Assembly (NCBI GenBank): GCA_041684965.1
Contig: JAWLGR010000006.1
Coordinates: forward strand, 124,001-188,000
DNA: 64,000 nt
Direction of reading: 5' to 3'
Source: Mariniphaga sp041684965
GTDB taxonomy: Bacteria > Bacteroidota > Bacteroidia > Bacteroidales > Prolixibacteraceae
Program-made: the position numbers and the translations under genes
Notes under the pieces: generated by a model
The model's input: the letters and a program-made list of their open reading frames with translations, nothing else
Databases searched by the model: none
What the model was told of the DNA's origin: nothing
Part shown: piece by piece, positions 45,644 through 53,930 of the stretch
Numbering within the stretch: position 1 is the first letter of the stretch
Layout of the letters: every line of letters begins with the position of its first letter

Positions 45644-46888
45644 ATGGAGCCATTTAAATTCTATTTAAACGATCTTTTAAATAAAAACAGAATTCAATTT
45701 TCCGATTTCAACTCCATCCGCTGGATTAACAGCTACCAGGCAATGGAGGCGCAGGAAGAAAGAGACAGGTTAACCGGTTCTTCCGATCAGAAATGGTGTT
45801 TCAAAAAAACGAAACCATACCATAATCAAATTTCCAGGGGGTGCAAACTATGTGGAGAAGGTCTGTGGAGTTGCCTGTTCATAACCAATAAATGCAATGC
45901 AAATTGTTTTTACTGCCCGTCAGCCCAACTTAAAGATGAAATTCCTGCAACACAAAGCCTTACTTTTGAAACAGCTGAAAGCTATGCTGATTATATCAAT
46001 TATTTTGGATTCAGGGGAGTTAGCTTTAGTGGTGGTGAACCTTTACTGTTTTTTGACCGTACGCTTCATTATTTAAAAACTCTGCGTAAAATGTGTTCAC
46101 CCGATTTGTATATCTGGATGTATACCAACGGTATTTTGGCTACCGAAGGTAAGTTTCATATGCTGGCGCTGGCGGGACTTAATGAAATACGTTTTGACAT
46201 AGGTGCAACGGGATACCGCCTCAATAAAGTCATAACCGCAAAAGGAATTATTCCAAATATAACTATTGAGGTTCCTGCTGTTCCCGGAAAGAAAGAAAAA
46301 TTGAAGCAATTGTTACCTCAAATGGCTGACGCAGGTGTCACCACTCTGAACCTCCACCAGTTGAGACTGACCAGGTACAATGCACCAAAATTGCTGCAAC
46401 ACAATTACACATTCATTCCTGCTGAACAGCCTGTTGTCCTGGGCTCAGAATTGGCTGCACTTGAAATACTGGAATTTGCCCGTGAAAACCGAATCGAAAT
46501 GGGAATTAATTACTGTTCATTTAGTTTTAAAAACAGGTACCAACCAGCTGGTTTCAGGAAAAGGCTGGCATCAAATTACAGCGACCACAATCAAACCATA
46601 ACAGAAAAAGGACATTTAAGGGAATACGATGGCAATTCAATAGGCTACAAGTCATTTAAGATTTCTGAAAATGAGCCTTCAGGTGATAATAAAATTAAAA
46701 TTCAGCTTACGCATAAAAATATCTTCTTGAAATTGGAAGAAGCTATGCCTGGAAAAATTATTCATCCTGAATTAAAAAAAGATGTGGAGCAGTTACTTCG
46801 CCAAGAGCCTGAAAAAATTCCTGACAGCACATTTTTGTTTCGTATCTGGCAAATGGAATACATTGAAAGGAATCTTAGAAACTATTAA
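45644..46888 (+). CDS. Radical SAM protein (COG2108-like, pyruvate-formate-lyase-activase related)
   Basis: The 414-residue protein carries a radical SAM cluster motif CNANCFYC (Cys84, 88, 91) preceded by the extra cysteines of SRGCKLCGEGLWSC (67, 70, 77), the arrangement typical of COG2108. GVSFSGGEPLLFFDRTL is the SAM-binding GGEP motif, and IEVPAVPGKKEKL and GVTTLNLHQL continue the partial TIM barrel. The C-terminal quarter (about 300-414) is charged and unrecognised. Substrate unknown. It follows the amidoligase fusion on the same strand, which suggests but does not prove a joint pathway. Confidence 0.88.
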   Translation: MEPFKFYLNDLLNKNRIQFSDFNSIRWINSYQAMEAQEERDRLTGSSDQKWCFKKTKPYHNQISRGCKLCGEGLWSCLFITNKCNANCFYCPSAQLKDEIPATQSLTFETAESYADYINYFGFRGVSFSGGEPLLFFDRTLHYLKTLRKMCSPDLYIWMYTNGILATEGKFHMLALAGLNEIRFDIGATGYRLNKVITAKGIIPNITIEVPAVPGKKEKLKQLLPQMADAGVTTLNLHQLRLTRYNAPKLLQHNYTFIPAEQPVVLGSELAALEILEFARENRIEMGINYCSFSFKNRYQPAGFRKRLASNYSDHNQTITEKGHLREYDGNSIGYKSFKISENEPSGDNKIKIQLTHKNIFLKLEEAMPGKIIHPELKKDVEQLLRQEPEKIPDSTFLFRIWQMEYIERNLRNY

Positions 46889-47182
46889 AATACAGCAGAT
46901 TTTTAACAAAGTTCACTGAACGAGGCTCAGGATTTATTGATCGGTTAAGGCAGTATATGAATCCAGGTTTTTATGGTTGCAAATAAGGCTGCCAGGCGAG
47001 CCCAGCACATCGACTGTTTGCACCAACCATCCCAGGCCATCAAATGCTGCACCGATTCTATCCGCCTTTTGCTCCATTTGCTAACTTTCAGGAGTTTTTC
47101 CTTGTTAAAAAAAACCTTAAATAAATACTAAGGAAAAACGATGCTTAATCCAAATTCCATTATTTTTACCACTTGAAATAAA
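46889..47182. other. Spacer with a GC-richer stretch and a 47-codon minus-strand frame
   Basis: The middle of this spacer (about 46970-47090) is clearly richer in G and C than its flanks. On the minus strand a frame from 47077 to 46934 reads MEQKADRIGAAFDGLGWLVQ and ends HKNLDSYTALTDQ; the next frame is also open (KVSKWSKRRIESVQHLMAWD). I recognise neither. It may be a small gene or the scar of an insertion. Confidence 0.35.
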
Positions 47183-49027
47183 ATGCTAAAATCAATCGAC
47201 CATATCGTTCTAAAACCATTTCCACTGGAAAGCTTGATCGCTTTTATTGCAATGGCAGTTGCCTTGGGTACAATTTCCATCCTTTGGAAATATCGCAAAT
47301 CAGGGGAAGTTATTTTCCTGCTGTTAGTTGAAATTTTTGCAGCAATATGGGCTTTTACCAGCGGAATGGAATTTAAATCCAATACACTGGAAATGAAAAC
47401 TCTATGGTCTCAGATGTCCTATTTTGGGATTGCTTTTCTTCCCTTATGTTACTTTCTCTTCACAACGGCATTTAGCCAGAAATATAATCTACTAACACCC
47501 CGAACGATTGCCTTACTTTCTATCATTCCTTTTGTAACAATACCACTTGCATTAACCAACGAATATCATTCTCTGGTTTGGGAAAAGGTCAGACTTAGTG
47601 ACCAGCCATACAATACAATTCTGATTGACCACGGAAGCTGGTTCTGGATTTTCTGGGCCTATTCTATTACATTGATAATAGCAGGTTTATACAATCTTTT
47701 TCTTTCCATCTTTGAATTTACTGCCTATTATAAAACACAGGTGTCAACGCTAATGATAGCTACCCTGATACCTTTGATTGGAAATCTGATTTATATTACC
47801 GGACTAAACCCCATTCCGGGATTTGATTGGACACCTGTCTTATTTGTCTTTACCGGACTTGTTATTACTTTTGGTATTGTAAAATACCGAATGTTCGATC
47901 TTGTTCCTTTTGCCAGAAACAATCTCATTGATACCATGAGCGATGGTGTAATCATTGTTAATTCTGAAGGATTTATTGAAGATTACAATCCTGCTGTAAG
48001 TAAAATATTTAAATTGGAAAGACCAGTGATAAGAAACAGGTTTTCAGTTGTCTTTTCAAAATATGAAAATCTTATCTTATCAACCGGTACCCAACAAAAA
48101 AACAATCTTCTGGAAGTGGAAATTGGATTTGCTGATAATTTAAGAATCTTCCAGGCACGTGTAGTTCCTCTCTTCAATCGCAACCGGCAGTTTTCCGGAC
48201 ACCTGATTCAACTGAATGACGTATCTTCGCTCAAGCACACACAAAACCAGTTACAACTGGTAAACAGGAAGCTGGAAGCCGAAGTGGAAGAAAAAGGCCG
48301 GCTTATAGAAGATTTAGATGCCTTTGCTCATACAGTTGCACACGATTTAAGAAGTTCCCTTGGATCAGTTTATAACTTTTCTGAGATAATTGAAGAATGC
48401 ATTCAAAGTAAGAATACCGAATTACTGGAAGAATTTTCAGGACTTATTAGGACCTCCGCAAAAAAGGCTATACACATTACAAATGAACTATTGCTATTAG
48501 CAACTGTAAATCACCATGAAGTAGAGAAAAAACCACTTGAAATGAGCAGAATTTTCAGTGATGCACAAAACCAGCTAAAGGATTTGATAAAGGAAAAAAA
48601 AGCACAAATATCGGTTCCCGATAAATGGCCTGTTGCAATAGGTCATGCACCATGGATTGAAGAAATATGGGTAAATTATCTTTCAAATGCCCTGAAATAC
48701 GGTGGCACTCCTCCAAAAATATCTGTGGGTACCATTTCGGGAAAATACACAATCCGATTTTGGATCAAAGACAATGGAAATGGAATTTCTCCTGCCGATC
48801 AGAATAGATTGTTTAAAAAATACTCAAGGTTGGCTTCTGAAAAAGTTGAAGGGTATGGACTGGGACTTTCTATTGTAAAATTAATTGCTAAAAAATCAGG
48901 TGGTTTTGTTGGCGTCGAAAGTACTGGAGAAAAGGGTGAAGGAGCTTGTTTTTGGTTCGAGTTGCCTGCAATCAGCAAGAACAAAGATTTAAAGGAAGAA
49001 AAGCAACCATCAAATGAATTTATTTAA
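47183..49027 (+). CDS. Sensor histidine kinase with 7TM N-terminal domain and PAS
   Basis: The 614-residue protein starts with a seven-helix membrane sensor region of the HisKA_7TM type (about 15-230, including LTNEYHSLVWEKV and PVLFVFTGLVITFGIVKYRMFDLVPFAR). A PAS domain follows (about 245-350, DTMSDGVIIVNSEGFIEDYN). HisKA is next, with FAHTVAHDLRSSLGSV (His about 389), then HATPase with NYLSNALKYGG, WIKDNGNGISP and GYGLGLSIVK. No receiver domain or response-regulator gene is near, so its output partner is elsewhere. The signal is unknown. Confidence 0.9.
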   Translation: MLKSIDHIVLKPFPLESLIAFIAMAVALGTISILWKYRKSGEVIFLLLVEIFAAIWAFTSGMEFKSNTLEMKTLWSQMSYFGIAFLPLCYFLFTTAFSQKYNLLTPRTIALLSIIPFVTIPLALTNEYHSLVWEKVRLSDQPYNTILIDHGSWFWIFWAYSITLIIAGLYNLFLSIFEFTAYYKTQVSTLMIATLIPLIGNLIYITGLNPIPGFDWTPVLFVFTGLVITFGIVKYRMFDLVPFARNNLIDTMSDGVIIVNSEGFIEDYNPAVSKIFKLERPVIRNRFSVVFSKYENLILSTGTQQKNNLLEVEIGFADNLRIFQARVVPLFNRNRQFSGHLIQLNDVSSLKHTQNQLQLVNRKLEAEVEEKGRLIEDLDAFAHTVAHDLRSSLGSVYNFSEIIEECIQSKNTELLEEFSGLIRTSAKKAIHITNELLLLATVNHHEVEKKPLEMSRIFSDAQNQLKDLIKEKKAQISVPDKWPVAIGHAPWIEEIWVNYLSNALKYGGTPPKISVGTISGKYTIRFWIKDNGNGISPADQNRLFKKYSRLASEKVEGYGLGLSIVKLIAKKSGGFVGVESTGEKGEGACFWFELPAISKNKDLKEEKQPSNEFI

Positions 49028-49040
49028 TTTGAGATTTAAA

Positions 49041-50411
49041 TCAGAATCTTGTATTTACTACATTAGCAAATCGTGAACCAAAGGTATATGAAATAGCAAT
49101 GGAACTGACGAAAGAAAAATCGGTAGCGAGTTCACGTCTTTTAAGTAAAACATCTTCCAGTGATGCTTTTCCTTTAGGAAGAGATAGCTGATCTCTGATC
49201 ACATCATATTCTATCTGAAAACTTAATGAGAATCCTTCAAACAAACGCAGGGAAGTTTGTCCAAAAAATTCAACGCGGAAATAGTCCGGGTTATGTAAAA
49301 ATTGTGAAGCAACTAATCCGGTTTCAATGCTTCCCCAGGGTTGTTGAACATTAATAACTCCCCGAAACTGGTGATTAAATAGTTTTTCGCTGATTCTATC
49401 ATAAATAGTTTCCTCAAAATACTCATAATATAGCCATCCAAACTGGTAAGTAAAGGTAATGGCCTGCCTCGTTGCCAGGGAATAGGGCAAAATACTGTAT
49501 TCGATTCCGGGGCTGGTAAATATTCGATGTCGAATATTGCTCCCATTATTGGTAAAATACGTAAAAAACAGACCGGCTGACCAATGTTCACTAACACTTT
49601 TAATTGCATAAGTATCCAGTCCATGACGCCGTTGCTCTCTGATAACCGGTTTATCAGCCTCAGACGTTTGAATCCTAACCCTTCCATAGTTAAAATAAGG
49701 TCTGATACGAAATTTCCATTTTTCTGTGACTCTGTCACTATAAAACCCCCATCGGGAATCAAAGTTACTTTGATTTGACTCTAAATGAAACCTTACGCTT
49801 CCCAAATATCCCTGGAATACCCAGTAATTCCAGGGATCTTCTACAGGTTTTAATTTAGCTTCATCATCAGGGAGGTATTCGATCATAAAATTAGTTCCCA
49901 GCGGAGTTTGCAACATAAAGGAAGCAACACCCATTTTTAAAAATCGTTGTAAGGCATTCCTGCGTTCAGCAAGGGTAGCATCTCTGTGTAAATAATGCTT
50001 CAGTGAATAGGATGTTCCTTTAAACTGTCGCCGTCCTATGAAACTAAACTGAAACTCATATCCTCCTCCACCTGTCTGCTCATCAGTAACAAAAATATGA
50101 ATATCTGCCAGTTCAGGATCTCTAACATAGTTTACGAAATTCAATTCTGTACGGATGAAATCATAATCACACCGTCTGCAATCGAGATAAATGGAAGGGG
50201 CATGAAAAGATACAGCAGGCTGTGGCTTCACAATTGATTCTTTAATTCCATTCACCCGAATGGTATCCTGATCATTGATATAAGCAAATCCATGATGAAA
50301 TCCACTTAAAAATAAAATTGTCAATAAAGCAGAAATTTTATTAGTAATTCGTTTAAAAAACAGGTGATTGAGCAATAATTTGCCACGACTGTTCTGTTGA
50401 GAAAATCTCAT
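49041..50411 (-). CDS. Predicted outer-membrane beta-barrel protein
   Basis: The 456-residue product (start at 50411) has a leader with a basic region and the hydrophobic stretch ISALLTILFLSGFHHGFA. A small soluble segment with DCRRCDYDFIRTELNFVNYV and PELADIHIFVTDEQTGGGGY follows. About 16 amphipathic strands then run to the end (WKFRIRPYFNYGRVRIQTS, AITFTYQFGWLYYEYFEE, and a final SIAISYTFGSRFANVVNTRF, terminal aromatic). This suggests a barrel with a periplasmic N-terminal domain. A longer frame reaches 50471, but its extra residues do not improve the leader. The function is unknown. Confidence 0.75.
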   Translation of the reverse strand: MRFSQQNSRGKLLLNHLFFKRITNKISALLTILFLSGFHHGFAYINDQDTIRVNGIKESIVKPQPAVSFHAPSIYLDCRRCDYDFIRTELNFVNYVRDPELADIHIFVTDEQTGGGGYEFQFSFIGRRQFKGTSYSLKHYLHRDATLAERRNALQRFLKMGVASFMLQTPLGTNFMIEYLPDDEAKLKPVEDPWNYWVFQGYLGSVRFHLESNQSNFDSRWGFYSDRVTEKWKFRIRPYFNYGRVRIQTSEADKPVIREQRRHGLDTYAIKSVSEHWSAGLFFTYFTNNGSNIRHRIFTSPGIEYSILPYSLATRQAITFTYQFGWLYYEYFEETIYDRISEKLFNHQFRGVINVQQPWGSIETGLVASQFLHNPDYFRVEFFGQTSLRLFEGFSLSFQIEYDVIRDQLSLPKGKASLEDVLLKRRELATDFSFVSSIAISYTFGSRFANVVNTRF

Positions 50412-50692
50412 GAAGCATTTAGTTTTTTTATTTAATATTTTAACAAATAATGGGATACAACTGTTTTCCATTTTTAATGTTCTCCAACGAAAAATAAATC
50501 ATGGGTCCAGATTGATCGGCAAGATAAGGTTCTGATTCATGAATGTAAATCTTTATATCAGGTGGGCTATTAAACAACTATTCAAACTATTTAAACAAGA
50601 ACAATAAAAAATAAATAAATCCGGACAGCTAAAAAATTTTTCACAGCTATAACTTTTCTTAAATTCGTGGAATAAAATCAGAAAAAATTACA

Positions 50693-51523
50693 ATGAATTG
50701 TAAAATTACCTCCAATGATATTGTGGTAAAATCTTGGAATCAATTAATAGATGAAGTTTACCATGATTCGTGGAAGCCAGAAATGGACAGGTATCGCAGC
50801 GATTATGCATTCAGGGGGTTATCTGACTGCAGGTACCAGCTTAGAAACAGTTTCTTGCGAAATTGTGGAAATCATACTGAACTTGAGTACCATTTATTAC
50901 GTAATTTCAGAAAATATGCCCGGACAAGTGAACCCCAACATACCAATACTCATCTAAGATCATTGGTATTGGCGCAGCATCATGGTCTTACAACCAGATT
51001 GGTTGACTGGACCTACTCACCTTTTATAGCGATGCATTTTGCTACATCAAATACTGATAAGTTTAATATTGACGGAGTAATCTGGCAGATTGATTTTGTA
51101 AAAGTAAACCGTTTGACTCCCGAACCTCTTAATGCTCTGCTTCGCAAGGAAAAATGCAACGCTTTTACTGTAGACATGTTGGAATCGGAATTTTTATCGT
51201 TGCAAAAATTTGACGAGCAATTCGGCAAAGGTCTGGCTTTATTTTTTGAACCACCATCCCTCGATGAACGGATTGTTAACCAATTTGCTCTTTTTTCTAT
51301 TATGACCGATGCAACTGCTGTTTTCGATAACTGGCTGGTAAAACATCCTAAATTGTACCGAAGAATCATTATCCCGGCAAAACTAAAATGGGAAATCCGG
51401 GATAAACTTGACCAGGCAAATATTACCGAACGGGTCTTATTCCCTGGGCTTGATGGATTGGCCAGCTGGTTAAAAAGGCATTATCAGCCTAAAAATAATA
51501 AACACAATTCAACATTCAGGTAA
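50693..51523 (+). CDS. FRG-domain protein
   Basis: The 276-residue protein carries the FRG domain, named for the conserved Phe-Arg-Gly: SDYAFRGLSDCRYQLRNSFL at about 35-54 and the second signature LVLAQHHGLTTRLVDWTYSP at about 88-107. FRG proteins occur in scattered fashion in bacteria and phages, often near mobile elements; no reaction is established. There is no signal peptide. The methyltransferase gene begins 13 bases downstream, so the two are almost certainly co-transcribed. Confidence 0.87.
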   Translation: MNCKITSNDIVVKSWNQLIDEVYHDSWKPEMDRYRSDYAFRGLSDCRYQLRNSFLRNCGNHTELEYHLLRNFRKYARTSEPQHTNTHLRSLVLAQHHGLTTRLVDWTYSPFIAMHFATSNTDKFNIDGVIWQIDFVKVNRLTPEPLNALLRKEKCNAFTVDMLESEFLSLQKFDEQFGKGLALFFEPPSLDERIVNQFALFSIMTDATAVFDNWLVKHPKLYRRIIIPAKLKWEIRDKLDQANITERVLFPGLDGLASWLKRHYQPKNNKHNSTFR

Positions 51524-51536
51524 ATAAAGGGAAAGC

Positions 51537-52238
51537 ATGAATGATCCAATTGGACAAGCTATATTCGATTATTATGTAAAAGGTGAGGCGGAAAACATAA
51601 AGATTAATACCAATTATACAACCAATGAGTACTTATCTCCATCCTATTTTTTCCGAACTGTTGCGATAATGCCATTGATTGAACAAACTGCACTTAATTT
51701 GAGTTTAGGCAAGACACTGGATGTTGGGGCAGCAGCTGGTTGTCATACACTTCCTTTGCAAAATAAAGGGCTGAATGTGACAGCACTTGAAAAATCATTG
51801 CTCTCAGCAGATGTAATGAAGAAGCGGGCAGTTGAAAATGTGGTTTGTGCAGATTTATATGAATTTCATGAGGGAAATTTTGATACAATCCTGTTGCTGA
51901 TGAATGGAACAGGTATTGGCGGAACAATTGGTGGATTAAGAAAATTATTGCTGCACCTAAAAAAATTACTTTCAAAAAAAGGCCAGATATTAATTGATTC
52001 ATCCGACATTCGATATCTTTTTGAAGAGGAGGACGGATCATTCTGGATTGAGCTGACAAATGACAAATACTTTGGGGAAATGAGATATGAAGTTACCTAC
52101 CAGGGTATGACTTCCTGCTTTAACTGGCTGTTTGTTGATTTTAATACGCTCAGTGATGTGGCTAAAACAGCCGGATTCCAATGTCGGTTAATAGCAGAAG
52201 GATTGCATCATGACTACCTGGCCCAACTTACATCTTAA
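51537..52238 (+). CDS. SAM-dependent methyltransferase (class I)
   Basis: The 233-residue protein has a Rossmann-type SAM site: KTLDVGAAAGCHTLPLQNKG (motif I), VTALEKSLLSADVMKKR (acidic residue at the end of strand 2), VVCADLYEFHEGNFDTILLL and KGQILIDSSDIRYLFEE. The substrate cannot be read from the sequence. Its start lies 13 bases after the FRG gene, in one transcription unit with it. Confidence 0.88.
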   Translation: MNDPIGQAIFDYYVKGEAENIKINTNYTTNEYLSPSYFFRTVAIMPLIEQTALNLSLGKTLDVGAAAGCHTLPLQNKGLNVTALEKSLLSADVMKKRAVENVVCADLYEFHEGNFDTILLLMNGTGIGGTIGGLRKLLLHLKKLLSKKGQILIDSSDIRYLFEEEDGSFWIELTNDKYFGEMRYEVTYQGMTSCFNWLFVDFNTLSDVAKTAGFQCRLIAEGLHHDYLAQLTS

Positions 52239-52409
52239 TTGTTTTCTAAATTTTACCCTTATAAAAATTGGAAACAGACTAAAACTAATCGTTTACCGAA
52301 AAACCAGTATACTTTACAGAATATAATTCCCTGTTTGATAGCAAATAAGTAATTTAGTAAGGAATCTAAAAAGATTTTTTGAGAAAAATAATCACATAAA
52401 TTAAAACAT

Positions 52410-52658
52410 ATGAAAACAATACTTTTCCTTTCATCTGTTTTTTTTCTTTTAGGATTAAAAGTTAGCAGTCTTGTTGATTTAAAAGGAAAAGCCAATGCTG
52501 TTGACCAGATGATAACCACCAAAATAATTAAATCCAAACCAGTAAAAGCATTGCCTATATTTAAAGATTCAGATGAAAAGGAGTTAGAAAGGGAAGAAAA
52601 AACTCAAGATGGTTTAACAAAACATGCACCTGGAGAACAAAGTAACAATAAAGACTAA
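52410..52658 (+). CDS. Small secreted protein of unknown function
   Basis: The 82-codon frame starts with a clear signal peptide (MKTILFLSSVFFLLGLKVSS) and continues as a charged, apparently unstructured tail (KDSDEKELEREEKTQDGLTK). No family is recognised. It lies 171 bases after the methyltransferase on the same strand. Confidence 0.6.
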   Translation: MKTILFLSSVFFLLGLKVSSLVDLKGKANAVDQMITTKIIKSKPVKALPIFKDSDEKELEREEKTQDGLTKHAPGEQSNNKD

Positions 52659-52916
52659 ATATCTGCCAATCTCTACCAATTTCATTTTTTTATTGAATTA
52701 TCAAACCTGCTAATTCATACCCCATTCATTACAATCAACCCCATCTGATTTTGATGCTCATTGATCTGTGGCCAAAAAACATTTAATTTTTATTTCGGGA
52801 CAATTAATTTGTTATTTTAGTAAAGTCGAATTGAATGACAGAGCATTAAGCTGATGAAAACCGTATAGCTCAACCAAACAAACATCTGGTTTGTTGTGGT
52901 TTAAAACTACTAAGTT

Positions 52917-53843
52917 ATGGCAAAAATTAGTTTAAATATAGATCGAAGGAACTTTGTCCGGGCACTGTCATTGGGAACAGCTCATCTTTTATTCTCAAAT
53001 CCGCTGCTAGCAAGCCGATCTAAATATTCCAGTACCGTTCCCATACAAAAAGTAAAGCTTGGAGGATCAGGCATCGAAACCACCCTTGTAGGTTTTGGTA
53101 CAGGGGTCCATGCTTCAAATCGTTCAGCATATCTTACCCGTCAGGATAAGAAGGAAAGTGTTGCAATGCTTCAACATGCATGGGATAAAGGCATACGGTT
53201 TTTTGACTGTGCCGACTCCTATGGTACACATGGATTAGTGGCAGAGGCAATGAAAAAAATGAACCGTGAAGAAATAACATTGGCTTCAAAGATCTGGGTC
53301 CGGAGCGGAGGAATTCCTGAACCAGAGAGGCCGGATGCCGATAAAGTAATTGAAAGGTTCCGTAAAGAATTAGATACCGATTATATCGATTTGGTACAGA
53401 TTCATTGCCTGGTTGAAAAGAACTGGACGGAAAACCAAAAAAGACAAATGGATATTCTTGAAAACCTTAAATCAAAAGGAATAATAAAAGCACACGGTGT
53501 TTCGGTACATTCATTGGAAGCTATGAAGGAGGCCGCCAAAAGTTCATGGGTAGATGTCATCCACGTACGGATAAATCCATACGGTATTGCTATGGATAAA
53601 CCAGATCCGCAAGAGGTGATAGATGTAATCAGTCAAATACATGGGTCAGGCAAAGGAGTTATAGGAATGAAGCTGGTTGGAAATGGGAAATACCGAAATG
53701 AAGGTGAAAAGATTGATAATGCTATCCGTTTTGTACTTGGCCTTGAAATAGTAGACATGGTAATAATCGGATTTGAATCAAATGAACAAATAGATAATTA
53801 TCTTGTCAGAACGGAAAATGCATTAAAAAGTCTTCGCGGATAG
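52917..53843 (+). CDS. Aldo/keto reductase with Tat-like signal
   Basis: The 308-residue protein has a twin-arginine leader (NIDRRNFVRALSLGTAHLLF) and an aldo/keto reductase TIM barrel. The catalytic tetrad is present: Asp in FFDCADSYGTHG, Tyr in the same motif, Lys in TLASKIWV and His in DLVQIHCLVEK. Export as a folded cofactor-bound protein through Tat fits the group of periplasmic AKRs common in Bacteroidota. The substrate is unknown. A spacer of 87 bases precedes the gamma-glutamyltransferase gene. Confidence 0.9.
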   Translation: MAKISLNIDRRNFVRALSLGTAHLLFSNPLLASRSKYSSTVPIQKVKLGGSGIETTLVGFGTGVHASNRSAYLTRQDKKESVAMLQHAWDKGIRFFDCADSYGTHGLVAEAMKKMNREEITLASKIWVRSGGIPEPERPDADKVIERFRKELDTDYIDLVQIHCLVEKNWTENQKRQMDILENLKSKGIIKAHGVSVHSLEAMKEAAKSSWVDVIHVRINPYGIAMDKPDPQEVIDVISQIHGSGKGVIGMKLVGNGKYRNEGEKIDNAIRFVLGLEIVDMVIIGFESNEQIDNYLVRTENALKSLRG

Positions 53844-53930
53844 ATTTTCTGTTTTATTATAATAGTTGTTAAACTGCAAATAAATACTGCATATTTAACT
53901 TTACAAACAATATGAATTAAACAAAAACAA

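Noticed and set aside
47983..48183. Minus-strand frames inside the kinase, dehydrogenase and other large genes
   Set aside because: They overlap well-supported coding sequence in other frames, have no leader or motif and are shadows of codon composition.
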